A DNA stretch of 64,000 nucleotides. Origin: Wielerella bovis (GTDB lineage Bacteria; Pseudomonadota; Gammaproteobacteria; Burkholderiales; Neisseriaceae). Under the pieces are notes generated by a model. The model was not told the origin of the DNA, searched no databases, and saw only the letters and a program-made list of their open reading frames with translations. Within the stretch, counting starts at the first letter, position 1. The number at the start of each line of letters is the position of its first letter. Shown here piece by piece: positions 35,676 to 44,616 of this stretch. Location of the stretch: positions 558,001 through 622,000 of the forward strand of contig NZ_CP092361.1 in NCBI RefSeq assembly GCF_022354465.1, given 5' to 3'. The translations under genes were made by a program, and so were the position numbers.

Positions 35676-36344
35676 ATGATGCAAAAAATTATTGCCATTG
35701 ATGGACCCTCTGCATCGGGAAAAGGGACAGTTGCAGCGCGTGTTGCAGCCGCATTGGGCTGGGCATATTTGGATTCGGGCGCACTTTATCGTTTAACTGC
35801 ATTACATGCGAAAAATCAATCGCTTGCATGGGATGATGAAATAGGTGTCGCCCAAATTGCGGCCAGTTTGCCTGTGGTATTTTCCAATCAAAACATCTTA
35901 TTAGATGGACAAGATGTCTCGCAACAAATCCGCAGCGAAGAAATTGGCATGGGTGCATCAGCGGTGGCAAAACTACCCGCCGTTCGTAGCGCATTATTGC
36001 AACGCCAACGTGATTTTTTAACCGAACAAGGTTTGGTGGCAGATGGGCGCGACATGGGTTCAGTCGTATTTCCTGATGCGCCACTCAAAATTTTCTTAAC
36101 CGCATCCGCACAAGTACGCGCAGAACGCCGTGCCAAACAAATCAATGTACCACTTTCAGGCTGCCAATTTGAGCAAATTTTGGCGGATATTCAAACGCGT
36201 GATGAAAATGACCGTAATCGCGCCGTTGCCCCCTTACAACAGCTACCCGATGCCAAATTATTGGATACAGATAATTTGACCGTTGAACAAGCGGTGCAGC
36301 AAGTTTTAGATTGGTACGAAAAAAGTATCAATAAAACAGCTTGA
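35676..36344 (+). CDS. cmk: Cytidylate kinase
   Basis: A 222-residue kinase that phosphorylates CMP and dCMP. It has the P-loop GPSASGKGT (residues 11-19), GWAYLDSGALYR (substrate-binding) and DGRDMGSVVFPDA. Either of the adjacent ATG codons (35676 or 35679) may start it; ATAAGGAAACAAG precedes. cmk-rpsA-ihfB is a widely conserved order. Confidence 0.96.
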   Translation: MMQKIIAIDGPSASGKGTVAARVAAALGWAYLDSGALYRLTALHAKNQSLAWDDEIGVAQIAASLPVVFSNQNILLDGQDVSQQIRSEEIGMGASAVAKLPAVRSALLQRQRDFLTEQGLVADGRDMGSVVFPDAPLKIFLTASAQVRAERRAKQINVPLSGCQFEQILADIQTRDENDRNRAVAPLQQLPDAKLLDTDNLTVEQAVQQVLDWYEKSINKTA

Positions 36345-36349
36345 TACCC

Positions 36350-36377
36350 TAGCCAAATTTTAAAAAAAGCGTATAAT
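36350..36377 (+). promoter_or_regulatory. rpsA promoter
   Basis: TATAAT at 36372-36377 in GCGTATAATGCG, with a weak -35 TAGCCA at 36350-36355 (16-base spacing). A DUS inverted pair (36391-36428) follows and would be in the leader of the rpsA mRNA. Confidence 0.6.
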
Positions 36378-36390
36378 GCGCAAATTCCTT

Positions 36391-36428
36391 TTTTTCAGGC
36401 TGCCTAAAATAAAAGGCAGCCTGAAAAA
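36391..36428. repeat. DUS inverted pair in the rpsA leader
   Basis: TTTTTTCAGGCTGCCTAAAA followed by AGGCAGCCTGAAAAA: the arms can pair around an 8-base loop, but no T run follows on the plus strand. It lies after the rpsA -10 and could end cmk transcripts or fold in the leader. Confidence 0.65.
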
Positions 36429-36499
36429 TGTCGTTTAATCGTTTATGAGCCAGAGGCATAAACGTACATTCAACCTAACCCCGCACACTCTGGCGGTGC

Positions 36500-38188
36500 A
36501 TGAAAGCAAACCCAAACATGGAAAATTTTGCCCAGTTATTTGAAGAATACTCAGCAGCCCAAGAAATGAACTACGGTGAAGTAATTACCGCAGAAGTTGT
36601 TGATATTACAGATAAATTTGTAATTGTAAACGCAGGCTTGAAATCAGAATCTCTGATTGATGTTGCTGAATTCAAAAACGCCCAAGGCGAATTAGAAGTT
36701 AAAGTTGGTGACTTCGTTACAGTTACCATTGAATCTATTGAAAACGGTTTCGGCGAAACCAAATTGTCTCGCGAAAAAGCACGTCGTGCTGCTGACTGGA
36801 TTGCTTTGGAAGAAGCAATGGAAGATGGTGAAATCTTGTCTGGCGTAATCAATGGCAAAGTTAAAGGTGGCTTGACTGTGATGATTAACAGCATTCGCGC
36901 ATTCTTGCCAGGTTCTTTGCTAGATGTTCGTCCAATCAAAGATACTTCTCACTTTGAAGGCAAAGAAGTTGAATTCAAAGTAATTAAATTAGACCGCAAA
37001 CGCAACAACGTGGTTGTTTCTCGTCGCGCTGTATTGGAAGCAACTTTGGGCGAAGAGCGCAAAGCTTTGATGGAAAACTTGCAAGAAGGTACTGTTGTAA
37101 CTGGTGTTGTGAAAAACATCACTGATTACGGTGCATTCGTTGATTTGGGTGGTATTGATGGCTTGTTGCACATCACTGACTTGGCATGGCGCCGTGTGAA
37201 ACACCCAAGCGAAGTATTGGAAGTGGGTCAAGAAGTTCAAGCTAAAGTATTGCGCTTTGACCAAGACAAACAACGTGTTTCTTTGGGCTTGAAACAATTG
37301 GGCGAAGACCCATGGGATGGTTTGGCTCGTCGCTACCCACAAGGCACTCGCTTGTTCGGTAAAGTATCTAACTTGACTGATTACGGTGCATTTGTTGAAA
37401 TTGAACAAGGCATTGAAGGTTTGGTTCACGTTTCTGAAATGGACTGGACAAACAAAAATGTTCACCCAAGCAAAGTTGTTCAATTGGGCGATGAAGTTGA
37501 AGTGATGATTTTAGATATTGACGAAGACAAACGCCGCATTTCTTTGGGCATGAAACAATGTCAATCTAATCCATGGTCTGATTTTGAAGCTAACTACAAC
37601 AAAGGCGACAAAATCAAAGGCGCAGTAAAATCTATTACTGATTTTGGCGTATTCATCGGCTTGCCAGGTAATATTGATGGCTTGGTTCACTTGTCTGACT
37701 TGTCTTGGACAGAAGCTGGCGAAGAAGCTGTTCGCAAATACAAAAAAGGCGAAGAAGTGGAAGCTGTTGTATTGGCGATTGATGTGGAAAAAGAACGCAT
37801 CAGCTTGGGTATCAAACAATTGGAAGGCGACCCATTCAACAACTTCTTGGCAATGAACGACAAAGGTGCTTTAGTTAAAGGTACAGTAAAATCTGTTGAA
37901 GCAAAAGGTGCTGTTGTTGCCTTGGGCGATGAAGTAGAGGGTTACTTGCCTGCTGCTGAATTTGCTGCTGACCGCGTTGAAGATTTGACTACCAAATTGA
38001 AAGAAGGCGATGAAGTTGAAGCTATCATCGTAACTGTAGACCGCAAAAACCGCAGCATCAAATTGTCTATCAAAGCAAAAGATGCCAAAGCCAATGAAGA
38101 AGCATTGAAAGCAGCTCAAACTGCTGCACCAGCTAATGCTGGTACAACCAGCTTGGGTGATTTGTTGAAAGCGTCTTTAAACAAATAA
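36500..38188 (+). CDS. rpsA: Ribosomal protein S1
   Basis: A 562-residue protein that binds mRNA on the 30S subunit. Six S1 domains are readable: two degenerate ones at the start, then repeats with [17 protein letters not shown] / GFVEIEQG / FGVFIGLPG cores and a GYLPAAEF-containing last one. The start may be ATG 36500 (GGCGG nearby) or ATG 36518, where the family homology (MENFAQL) begins; S1 genes commonly lack a strong ribosome site because S1 represses its own translation. Confidence 0.96.
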   Translation: MKANPNMENFAQLFEEYSAAQEMNYGEVITAEVVDITDKFVIVNAGLKSESLIDVAEFKNAQGELEVKVGDFVTVTIESIENGFGETKLSREKARRAADWIALEEAMEDGEILSGVINGKVKGGLTVMINSIRAFLPGSLLDVRPIKDTSHFEGKEVEFKVIKLDRKRNNVVVSRRAVLEATLGEERKALMENLQEGTVVTGVVKNITDYGAFVDLGGIDGLLHITDLAWRRVKHPSEVLEVGQEVQAKVLRFDQDKQRVSLGLKQLGEDPWDGLARRYPQGTRLFGKVSNLTDYGAFVEIEQGIEGLVHVSEMDWTNKNVHPSKVVQLGDEVEVMILDIDEDKRRISLGMKQCQSNPWSDFEANYNKGDKIKGAVKSITDFGVFIGLPGNIDGLVHLSDLSWTEAGEEAVRKYKKGEEVEAVVLAIDVEKERISLGIKQLEGDPFNNFLAMNDKGALVKGTVKSVEAKGAVVALGDEVEGYLPAAEFAADRVEDLTTKLKEGDEVEAIIVTVDRKNRSIKLSIKAKDAKANEEALKAAQTAAPANAGTTSLGDLLKASLNK

Positions 38189-38199
38189 GGTAAACGAAA

Positions 38200-38502
38200 A
38201 TGACCAAATCAGAGTTAATGGCTCGCTTGGCAGAAACTTTCATTGCAAAAAATGAAGGTACTGAATTACAAGCCAAAGACATTGAATATGGCGTAAAAGT
38301 TTTGGTAGATACCATGACTCGCTCGCTCGCAAAAGGTCAACGTATTGAAATCCGTGGTTTTGGTAGTTTTGATTTGAACTACCGCCCACCACGTATCGGT
38401 CGCAATCCTAAAACAGGTGAAAAAGTGGAAGTGCCTGCCAAACATGTGCCTCACTTCAAACCTGGTAAAGAATTGCGTGAACGTGTAGACATTACGGCTT
38501 AA
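38200..38502 (+). CDS. ihfB: Integration host factor subunit beta
   Basis: A 100-residue DNA-bending protein that works as a dimer with Ihf[32 protein letters not shown] and the proline-tipped arm [21 protein letters not shown] are all present. It starts 11 bases after rpsA and has its own terminator. IHF binds Correia elements in Neisseria, of interest given the related repeats here. Confidence 0.97.
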   Translation: MTKSELMARLAETFIAKNEGTELQAKDIEYGVKVLVDTMTRSLAKGQRIEIRGFGSFDLNYRPPRIGRNPKTGEKVEVPAKHVPHFKPGKELRERVDITA

Positions 38503-38524
38503 TACATATATCGTTGATTTTATA

Positions 38525-38562
38525 AAAAACCGTATCTCTTTTGGGATACGGTTTTTGTTTTT
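38525..38562 (+). terminator. Intrinsic terminator of the rpsA-ihfB operon
   Basis: AAAAACCGTATC / GATACGGTTTTT stem followed by GTTTTTT, 22 bases after the ihfB stop. It is one of the few terminators here not built from uptake sequences. Confidence 0.9.
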
Positions 38563-38779
38563 TAGAAAGGCAGCCTGAAAATGCTAATTCACGTTAATCT
38601 ATGAATAGATAAAATTATGTTTCAGGCTGCCTATATTTAATAAAATTAAATAAAATCAATTTATTAGATATTTAATACAAAATATCTCATCTATTAACTT
38701 TATTTAAATTGACGTAAAAATTAACACGGTCAACCCATTTTCCAGTACAGTATGTTTTTTATGAAAGGAACTTACCATT

Positions 38780-39079
38780 ATGAAGAAAAATATTTTAGCT
38801 TGGGTAACAGTTGCCATGCTTACTGCTGTACCATTTGCAAGCGCAAAAGATAAGTTACCGAATATTCAAACAAATACATCTAACATTACCAACAATGCAT
38901 TTATTAACAATGTTGCCACAGCTGCTATGGGAATGGGTGTCAAAGAACCTTTATCCATCAGTGAAACGCAGACAAATGGAAAACGTGCATTGCTTGTAGC
39001 TGGTAGTAACAGTACAACTTGTCGTATCAATATTTCTGAAGGGAATGCCCCAAAAATGATGGGGATTAGTTGCAAATAA
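38780..39079 (+). CDS. Small exported protein
   Basis: A 99-residue protein with a classical signal peptide (MKKNILAWVTVAMLTAVPFA, cleavage likely after ASA at 22). The mature ~77 residues are Asn/Thr-rich with two cysteines near the end (TCRIN and GISCK) that could pair. The family is not recognised. GAAAGGAACTTACC precedes the ATG. Confidence 0.75.
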   Translation: MKKNILAWVTVAMLTAVPFASAKDKLPNIQTNTSNITNNAFINNVATAAMGMGVKEPLSISETQTNGKRALLVAGSNSTTCRINISEGNAPKMMGISCK

Positions 39080-39088
39080 ACATTAAAA

Positions 39089-39120
39089 AGGCAGCCTGAA
39101 ATGATTTTTCAGGCTGCCTT
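39089..39120. terminator. Bidirectional DUS hairpin
   Basis: AAGGCAGCCTGAAA / TTTCAGGCTGCCTT between the convergent small exported protein and bioC genes, serving both. Confidence 0.85.
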
Positions 39121-39123
39121 ATC

Positions 39124-39921
39124 TTATTTTTGTCTTGGATAAAACTGCACAGGCTGCGCGTTGTTGGGTAATACCTGCTTTTTCAGTGCATGCCCGAATA
39201 CTGTCTCCAAAGTCATTTCACGCAATAATCCTTGTTCCCATGCTGCCATTATTGCGCATTGGGGAGAATTATCATCAAGCGATAATGCCTGCCACACTCC
39301 AATACTTGCCAAATCTTGCAATAATGTGTCCAGTTTCTCATACGACAAAACCAGTTTCGCTGTATCCACAATCGGGTCATAAAAACCATGTGCTAACAAT
39401 AAATCACCCAAATCATGCATTTCTGGCAAACCTTTTGCACTGTATGCGATGGAGGCAGCCTGAAAGACTGCGCGTAATTCTGGAAAACTATCTGCACCCA
39501 AACATGTGAAAAACAATAGACCATTGGGTTGTAACGCCTGCGCCCAATTATCCAGCAAGTCTGCTGTGTGTGCATGATACGGTAACAATAAATTGGACCA
39601 CAACATATCTGCCGATTGCTCGGGCAAATAATCATTGATGGTTTTCAGGCTGCCTTGTTTAACCCAATTTGTTTTGCCTGATATTTTTGCCCACCAACCA
39701 CTATTTTCTTGCCTTATGGCAAGCGTTTGCGTGGCAAAATCTGTGCGTGATTCAAATTCAATTAACGTAGCTTGTGGATAACGTGCTGCTAATAAACTGC
39801 GGCTAATGTCGCCATCTGCACCGTGTAGCAAAATATGTTGCGGTGACTGACGCAATAACAATAACCGACTGTCCATATGCTCAGCAAAGTGGCGATGAAT
39901 TAACCAATGTTCTGCGTTCAT
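39124..39921 (-). CDS. bioC: Malonyl-ACP O-methyltransferase BioC-like
   Basis: A 265-residue SAM-dependent methyltransferase-like protein. ILLHGADGDISRSLLAARYP replaces the usual glycine-rich SAM loop, DMLWSNLLLPYHAH matches the BioC post-I region, and LPEMHDLGDLLLAHGFYDPI with VDTAKLVLSYEKLDTLLQDL is the BioC C-terminal pattern. It would methylate malonyl-ACP to start pimeloyl synthesis for biotin. The SAM loop is not fully canonical. A small gene overlaps it upstream by 4 bases. Confidence 0.82.
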   Translation of the reverse strand: MNAEHWLIHRHFAEHMDSRLLLLRQSPQHILLHGADGDISRSLLAARYPQATLIEFESRTDFATQTLAIRQENSGWWAKISGKTNWVKQGSLKTINDYLPEQSADMLWSNLLLPYHAHTADLLDNWAQALQPNGLLFFTCLGADSFPELRAVFQAASIAYSAKGLPEMHDLGDLLLAHGFYDPIVDTAKLVLSYEKLDTLLQDLASIGVWQALSLDDNSPQCAIMAAWEQGLLREMTLETVFGHALKKQVLPNNAQPVQFYPRQK

Positions 39922-40142
39922 TCTTCTGTTTTTTCAGTCGTGTGACGTGGCGTAATTTTTGGCATGGGTCGCCAATAATTGTTAGCAGCAGCAACAGTTG
40001 CAAAATGTTGCGCAACCACTTGCGCCGCGTGGTCATTTTCACGGTAGAGCTTATTTTGTATCCCAAATTCATATAAGCGATAGGCAATTAACCAGCCATC
40101 TTCAACATTTTGGGCAAATAAATTATCACTTAATTGATTCAT
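39918..40142 (-). CDS. Small conserved-looking hypothetical protein
   Basis: A 74-residue protein without signal or membrane span (MNQLSDNLFAQNVEDGWLIA at the start, basic/Thr-rich end). Its stop overlaps the bioC start by 4 bases, so the two are translationally coupled. AGGAGAACACC before the ATG is a strong ribosome site. The family is not recognised. Confidence 0.7.
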   Translation of the reverse strand: MNQLSDNLFAQNVEDGWLIAYRLYEFGIQNKLYRENDHAAQVVAQHFATVAAANNYWRPMPKITPRHTTEKTEE

Positions 40143-40384
40143 GGTGTTCTCCTGAATATGAAGGTTTTATACGATAGAATTATTCCAGCATTTTGCTTGC
40201 CATTATTTTAGCATTTTCAGGCTACCTTATCGCATAGAGTAAAATAAAAAATCACCACCAACAAATTATGATTAGCCCCTAGTCCCTTCATGCAGATACG
40301 TTTACAATAAGTCTATCTATTTTATTGTGATAAGGCGGCCTGAAAATCATGCTGTATGATATTTCCACACAAACAGGACAAAAT

Positions 40385-42580
40385 ATGAGCGAAATCACCG
40401 CAGTCCAACAAGCTCGTCGAGATTATTTAGATTACACTGAAAAGCAGCCTGAAAGCGAACAAAAAATTCTACTCGCTGCCTTGCAAATTGCCGAGCAACA
40501 TTACCCTGATAATGCCACCACACACATCACTCAAGAGCCTTTATTTCTGCATTTACTCTCTGCCGCCAAAATGGTTGCTGATATGGATTTGCTGCCTGAT
40601 GCCGTTGCTGCCACTATTTTGGCAGACATCAGCACATACTGGAAAGAAGATTGGGTAGAAGCAGTACAAGAACAATGTGGCAAAAACGTGTTGGAATTGA
40701 TTAAAGGCATTGACGAAGTCCAAAAACTGACCGATGTAGCCAAAAACGAAAGCATCATCACGCCACAAGAACGCGACAATCAAGCTGAAACCATGCGCAA
40801 AATGTTGCTGGCTATGGTGTCCGACATTCGCGTTGTGTTGATTAAATTGGCATTGCGTACCCGAACCATGCAATCTATGGCGCATTTGCCCGATAGCGAA
40901 GAAAAACGCAAAACTGCCACCGAAACATTGGATATTTTTGCACCACTCGCCAATCGTTTGGGCGTATGGCAATTAAAATGGCAGTTAGAAGATTTGGGCT
41001 TTCGTCATCAAAATCCCGAAGAATACCATCGCATCGCCAAATTATTAGATGAAAAACGTGTGGAGCGATTGGAATACATCAACCATTTTCTTGACCAAAT
41101 TCGCATGGAAATGGACAAAATCGGTATTCAATACGATGTCGCGGGTCGCCCCAAACACATTTATTCCATTTACAAAAAAATGGTTAAGAAAAAACTAGAT
41201 TTTGATGGTTTATACGATATTCGTGCGGTGCGGATTTTGGTCGATAGCGTATCGGAATGTTATTCCACATTGGGGATTATTCACAGCCTATTTCAGCCTA
41301 TCCCAGGGGAATTTGATGATTACATCGCCAATCCCAAAAGCAATGGCTACAAAAGTTTGCACACAGTCATCATTGGCCCAGAAAACAAAAGCATTGAAGT
41401 GCAAATCCGCACGTTTGATATGCACCAATTCAATGAATTTGGCGTAGCAGCACACTGGCGATACAAAGAAGGTGGCAAAGGCGATAGCGCGTATGAACAA
41501 AAAATTGCGTGGTTGCGCCAACTTTTGGATTGGCGTGAAAACATGGCAGACAGCAGCAGTGAAAATTTAGCTGCGGCGTTCAAAACCGAATTGTTTCACG
41601 ATACGATTTACGTTTTAACGCCCAAAGGACGCGTATTTTCCTTGCCAGCAGGTTCTACGCCGATTGATTTTGCCTACGCTTTACACAGCGATGTTGGCAA
41701 TCGTTGCCGCGGTGCCAAAGTGGGCGGTACGATTGTGCCTTTGTCTACACCATTAGAAAATGGACAACAGGTAGAAATCATCACGGCAAAAGAAGGCAAT
41801 CCATCGGTCAATTGGCTGTATGACGGTTGGGTCAAATCGCCCAAAGCCATCAGTAAAATTCGCGCATTTATTCGTCAGCAAAATGCAGAAACCATACGCG
41901 AAGAAGGCAAAAACCAATTTGACAAAATTTTGGCAAAAGGCAGCCTGAAACCCAATTTAAGCAAATTATGTGAACAATTAAGCTTCAAAACATTAGACGA
42001 GTTATACAGCGCAATGGGGCAAGGCGAAATCACGCCGCGTACCGTGCAAAAAGCCATCGGTTTATTGGTTGAACCCGAACCCGTGCCAGTCAATGAAACC
42101 ACGATTGTCAAACAATCCAAAATCAAAACAAACAGCAAAAATAGCGTGTTAGTTAATGGCGAAGATGGCTTGCTGACCAATTTAGCGCGTTGTTGTAAAC
42201 CTGCCCCACCTGATAAAATTGTCGGATTTGTTACCCGCGAAAAAGGCGTGTCTATTCATCGCCAAGGCTGCTCCGATTTTGAACATTTGGCACTACAATC
42301 ACCCGATAAAGTTTTGTCGACAACATGGGCAAGATTAGATGCTAATCAGGTTTTTGCCATAGATATTGAGATACGCGCCCAAGACCGCAATGGCTTATTG
42401 CGCGATGTGTCCGACACATTGGCGCGGCATAAAGTCAATGTTACCGCCGTGCATACGCAAACACGTGATTTGGAAGCAAGTATGCGTTTTACGCTGGAAG
42501 TGAAAAAAGTGGACGATTTACCGCGTGTCATGGCAAGTTTAGGTGATGTAAAAGGTGTAAGTGGCGTATCGCGGATTTAA
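40385..42580 (+). CDS. relA: GTP pyrophosphokinase RelA
   Basis: A 731-residue (p)ppGpp synthetase of the stringent response. The N-terminal hydrolase-like domain has lost the HD residues (FLHLLSAAKMVADM and ATILADIST), so hydrolysis is not expected. The synthetase has YDIRAVRILV and EFDDYIANPKSNGYKSLHT; the acidic EFDD matches the EXDD signature of monofunctional RelA. TGS (about residue 390), zinc-finger-type (LARCCKPAPPDKI) and C-terminal ACT domains follow. The ATG at 40385 with AGGACAAAAT is preferred over 40349. Confidence 0.95.
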   Translation: MSEITAVQQARRDYLDYTEKQPESEQKILLAALQIAEQHYPDNATTHITQEPLFLHLLSAAKMVADMDLLPDAVAATILADISTYWKEDWVEAVQEQCGKNVLELIKGIDEVQKLTDVAKNESIITPQERDNQAETMRKMLLAMVSDIRVVLIKLALRTRTMQSMAHLPDSEEKRKTATETLDIFAPLANRLGVWQLKWQLEDLGFRHQNPEEYHRIAKLLDEKRVERLEYINHFLDQIRMEMDKIGIQYDVAGRPKHIYSIYKKMVKKKLDFDGLYDIRAVRILVDSVSECYSTLGIIHSLFQPIPGEFDDYIANPKSNGYKSLHTVIIGPENKSIEVQIRTFDMHQFNEFGVAAHWRYKEGGKGDSAYEQKIAWLRQLLDWRENMADSSSENLAAAFKTELFHDTIYVLTPKGRVFSLPAGSTPIDFAYALHSDVGNRCRGAKVGGTIVPLSTPLENGQQVEIITAKEGNPSVNWLYDGWVKSPKAISKIRAFIRQQNAETIREEGKNQFDKILAKGSLKPNLSKLCEQLSFKTLDELYSAMGQGEITPRTVQKAIGLLVEPEPVPVNETTIVKQSKIKTNSKNSVLVNGEDGLLTNLARCCKPAPPDKIVGFVTREKGVSIHRQGCSDFEHLALQSPDKVLSTTWARLDANQVFAIDIEIRAQDRNGLLRDVSDTLARHKVNVTAVHTQTRDLEASMRFTLEVKKVDDLPRVMASLGDVKGVSGVSRI

Positions 42581-42614
42581 GAGTCTGTGTTCATAACTTT
42601 AACTAACTATAATT

Positions 42615-42778
42615 AGAACCTGTATTCATAAGATTGATTGCTTGATTTTATTGCCAATTTTTGCGGATACAAGGCGACTTTTCATACCAATATTGAACAT
42701 ATTGGCATGAAAAGTTAACGCAGTAGGCGCATAAAGTGGCGATAAAAGCAAGTTATTAAGATTGTGAATACAGGTTCT
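42615..42778. repeat. AGAACCTGTATTCA-type element, longest copy
   Basis: 164 bases with perfect ends AGAACCTGTATTCA / TGAATACAGGTTCT and inner subterminal inverted arms (GCTTGATTTTATTGCC / GGCGATAAAAGCAAG) and a central palindrome (CTTTTCATACCAATAT ... ATATTGGCATGAAAAG). It has the layout of a non-autonomous mobile element. Confidence 0.75.
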
Positions 42779-42781
42779 TAC

Positions 42782-42822
42782 AATAAAGGCAGCCTGAAAA
42801 CATGTTTTCAGGCTGCCTTTAT
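42782..42822. terminator. DUS inverted pair after relA
   Basis: AATAAAGGCAGCCTGAAAAC ATG GTTTTCAGGCTGCCTTTAT, a long perfect stem. It lies 200 bases after relA beyond a repeat element. Confidence 0.75.
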
Positions 42823-42848
42823 CCAAATATAGATTATCTCCACTATAT

Positions 42849-42953
42849 TATAGTGGATTCAATTTAAATCATGACAAGGCGACAGCGACCGCCGTGTACA
42901 ACTAGTACATAAGGAAGCTGGCAACACTGTTCTGGTTTAGTGAATTCACTATA
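42849..42953. repeat. Correia-like element (type A)
   Basis: 105 bases, ends TATAGTGGATTCAATTTAAA / GGTTTAGTGAATTCACTATA, core GACAAGGCGACAGCGACCGC ... GGAAGCTGGCAACACTGTTC. It ends 2 bases before the queH stop codon. Confidence 0.85.
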
Positions 42954-42954
42954 T

Positions 42955-43629
42955 TTACTCATCATCACCATAATATTTCACACCAATTTTAATTGGCTCA
43001 CGCCCTCTTTCTCGTCGCCATGCATTACTATCACGCAAAGAATACGCACAACCACAATATTCTTGCTGATAAAAACGTTCACGCTTACTGATTTCAATCA
43101 TACGCGCCGAGCCACCACCTTTACGCCAGTTATAATCCCAATACACCATATTGGGATAATGGCTTGCCGCACGTTTACCACAATCATTGATTTGGTTCAT
43201 ATCCTTCCAACGCGAAATCCCCAAACTACTGGAAATCACATTAAAACCATGTTCGTGTGCATACAACGCCGTGCGCTCAAATCGCATATCAAAACACATG
43301 GTGCAACGAATACCGCGTTCTGGCTCATATTCCATGCCTTTGGCGCGTTCAAACCAATTATCCACATCATAATCCGCATCAATAAACGGCACACCATGTT
43401 GTTCCGCAAACTTAATATTTTCCTCTTTGCGGATTTCGTATTCTTTAAGTGGATGAATATTCGGATTGTAAAAATAAATTGTGTAATCAATGCCACTTGC
43501 CAATAACGCCTCCATTACCTCGCCCGAACACGGAGCACAGCAAGAATGCAACAGCAATTTATCTGCACCATTTGGTAGCGTTAATTTAGGACGCTCAATC
43601 GGCGTAACATTGGGTTTAGTTGGGTTCAT
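42955..43629 (-). CDS. queH: Epoxyqueuosine reductase QueH
   Basis: A 224-residue iron-sulfur enzyme for the last step of queuosine tRNA modification, the non-cobalamin alternative to QueG. It has the DUF208/QueH motifs: [14 protein letters not shown] (cysteine pair and C-x2-C), [20 protein letters not shown] (C-x2-C) and YCGCAYSL. A Correia-like repeat abuts the 3' end. Confidence 0.93.
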   Translation of the reverse strand: MNPTKPNVTPIERPKLTLPNGADKLLLHSCCAPCSGEVMEALLASGIDYTIYFYNPNIHPLKEYEIRKEENIKFAEQHGVPFIDADYDVDNWFERAKGMEYEPERGIRCTMCFDMRFERTALYAHEHGFNVISSSLGISRWKDMNQINDCGKRAASHYPNMVYWDYNWRKGGGSARMIEISKRERFYQQEYCGCAYSLRDSNAWRRERGREPIKIGVKYYGDDE

Positions 43630-43686
43630 AGTATTCCTAAAATCTTGATATTTGTGATATTAAGGCAGCCTGAAACAGCAGTTTAT

Positions 43687-43793
43687 TATAGTCGTTTAAA
43701 ATAGAAATAAGACAAGGCGACAGCGACTGCCGTGTACAGCTAGTACATAAGGGAGCTGGCAACGCAGTATTATTTTTATTTTAAACGATTATA
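43687..43793. repeat. Correia-like element (type B)
   Basis: 107 bases, ends TATAGTCGTTTAAAATAGAA / TTTTTATTTTAAACGATTATA, core GACAAGGCGACAGCGACTGC ... GGGAGCTGGCAACGCAGTAT. It separates queH from the zinc-finger gene and ends 3 bases before the latter's stop. Confidence 0.85.
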
Positions 43794-43795
43794 TT

Positions 43796-43987
43796 TTAAT
43801 GGTGTTTTGCTTCACCATTTAATTGATAAATCGCACCACAATATGGACATTCAATTTTACCGTGCGACTGAATCGGCAAAAACACACGCGGATGCCCATT
43901 CCAAGCATCTGTATCCGCACCGCTGCAATGCAATGGCAAATCATGCGATTCAATGACCACTACTTGTCTTTCAGAAACATGAGACAT
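43796..43987 (-). CDS. Zinc-finger CHCC domain protein
   Basis: A 63-residue protein with LHCSG and, near the C-terminus, IECPYCGAIYQL plus nearby His residues: the zinc-binding CHCC layout of NDUFS6-like zinc-finger proteins. Related small proteins are widespread in Neisseriales and other Betaproteobacteria; their role is not established. A GGAAAATC site lies before the ATG. Confidence 0.82.
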   Translation of the reverse strand: MSHVSERQVVVIESHDLPLHCSGADTDAWNGHPRVFLPIQSHGKIECPYCGAIYQLNGEAKHH

Positions 43988-44112
43988 AAGATTTTCCTTT
44001 CAAAAATGGCACAAATTATACCGCAAACCCCAATTTACAGGCAGCCTGAAATACTATTTACACCACGAAAAAATCCTGCACAAACCAATAATTTATGGCA
44101 TAATGCTGGTTT

Positions 44113-44195
44113 CGCTTACTTAGGTAAGCGATTTTTTCGGAGTTTGCTGGCTGGTAGCGTTTTGCTGCTCGGCAAACTTGTCGCCGTAAGGCTTT
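44113..44195 (+). promoter_or_regulatory. Structured rpsO leader
   Basis: CGCTTAC TTAG GTAAGCG followed by ATTTTTT (44113-44137) is a terminator-like hairpin. A second possible stem pairs AGTTTGC (44141-44147) with GCAAACT about 30 bases on. A -10-like CATAAT is at 44099-44104. S15 represses its own mRNA through leader structures in several bacteria; whether this one binds S15 cannot be judged from sequence. Confidence 0.5.
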
Positions 44196-44218
44196 ATATT
44201 TTTTAGGAATTTTCAATC

Positions 44219-44488
44219 ATGGCATTGACCGTAGAACAAAAAGCACAAATCGTAAAAGATTTCCAACGCAAAGAAGGCGATACTGGTTCGTCAGAAGTAC
44301 AAATCGCATTGTTGACTTTCCGCATCAACGACTTAACACCTCACTTTAAAGCAAACCCAAAAGACAAACACAGTCGTCGTGGTTTGTTGAAAATGGTTAG
44401 CGCACGTCGTCGTTTGTTGGCTTACTTGCGTCGCACAGATGCAGAAACTTATCGCAACGTGATTACCCGTTTGGGTCTGCGTAAATAA
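44219..44488 (+). CDS. rpsO: Ribosomal protein S15
   Basis: An 89-residue protein that binds 16S rRNA in the central domain. [20 protein letters not shown] and [20 protein letters not shown] are family hallmarks. A TTAGGAATTTTCAATC ribosome site precedes the ATG and a DUS hairpin follows. Confidence 0.97.
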   Translation: MALTVEQKAQIVKDFQRKEGDTGSSEVQIALLTFRINDLTPHFKANPKDKHSRRGLLKMVSARRRLLAYLRRTDAETYRNVITRLGLRK

Positions 44489-44507
44489 TTTTCGCGCATA
44501 CAATTTT

Positions 44508-44544
44508 AAAGGCAGCCTGAAAAAATATTTTCAGGCTGCCTTTT
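44508..44544 (+). terminator. DUS hairpin terminator of rpsO
   Basis: AAAGGCAGCCTGAAAA / TTTTCAGGCTGCCTTTT stem 20 bases after the rpsO stop. Confidence 0.85.
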
Positions 44545-44562
44545 GGATTATTGATACATAAA

Positions 44563-44597
44563 AAAAACAGATTCTATTGTGTTATAGAATCTGTTTT
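44563..44597 (-). terminator. Intrinsic terminator of ccoNOQP
   Basis: AAACAGATTCTAT / ATAGAATCTGTTT stem; on the minus strand it is followed by a T run (TTTTTTT). It lies 20 bases beyond the ccoP stop and may also act in the other direction. Confidence 0.85.
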
Positions 44598-44616
44598 CAT
44601 TTAGGCAGCCTAAAAA

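Larger units (their letters stand above)
42581..42954. other. Repeat-filled intergenic region between relA and queH
   Basis: Made up of the AGAACCTGTATTCA element (42615-42778), a DUS inverted pair (42782-42822) and a Correia-like element (42849-42953). No gene is visible. Confidence 0.8.
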
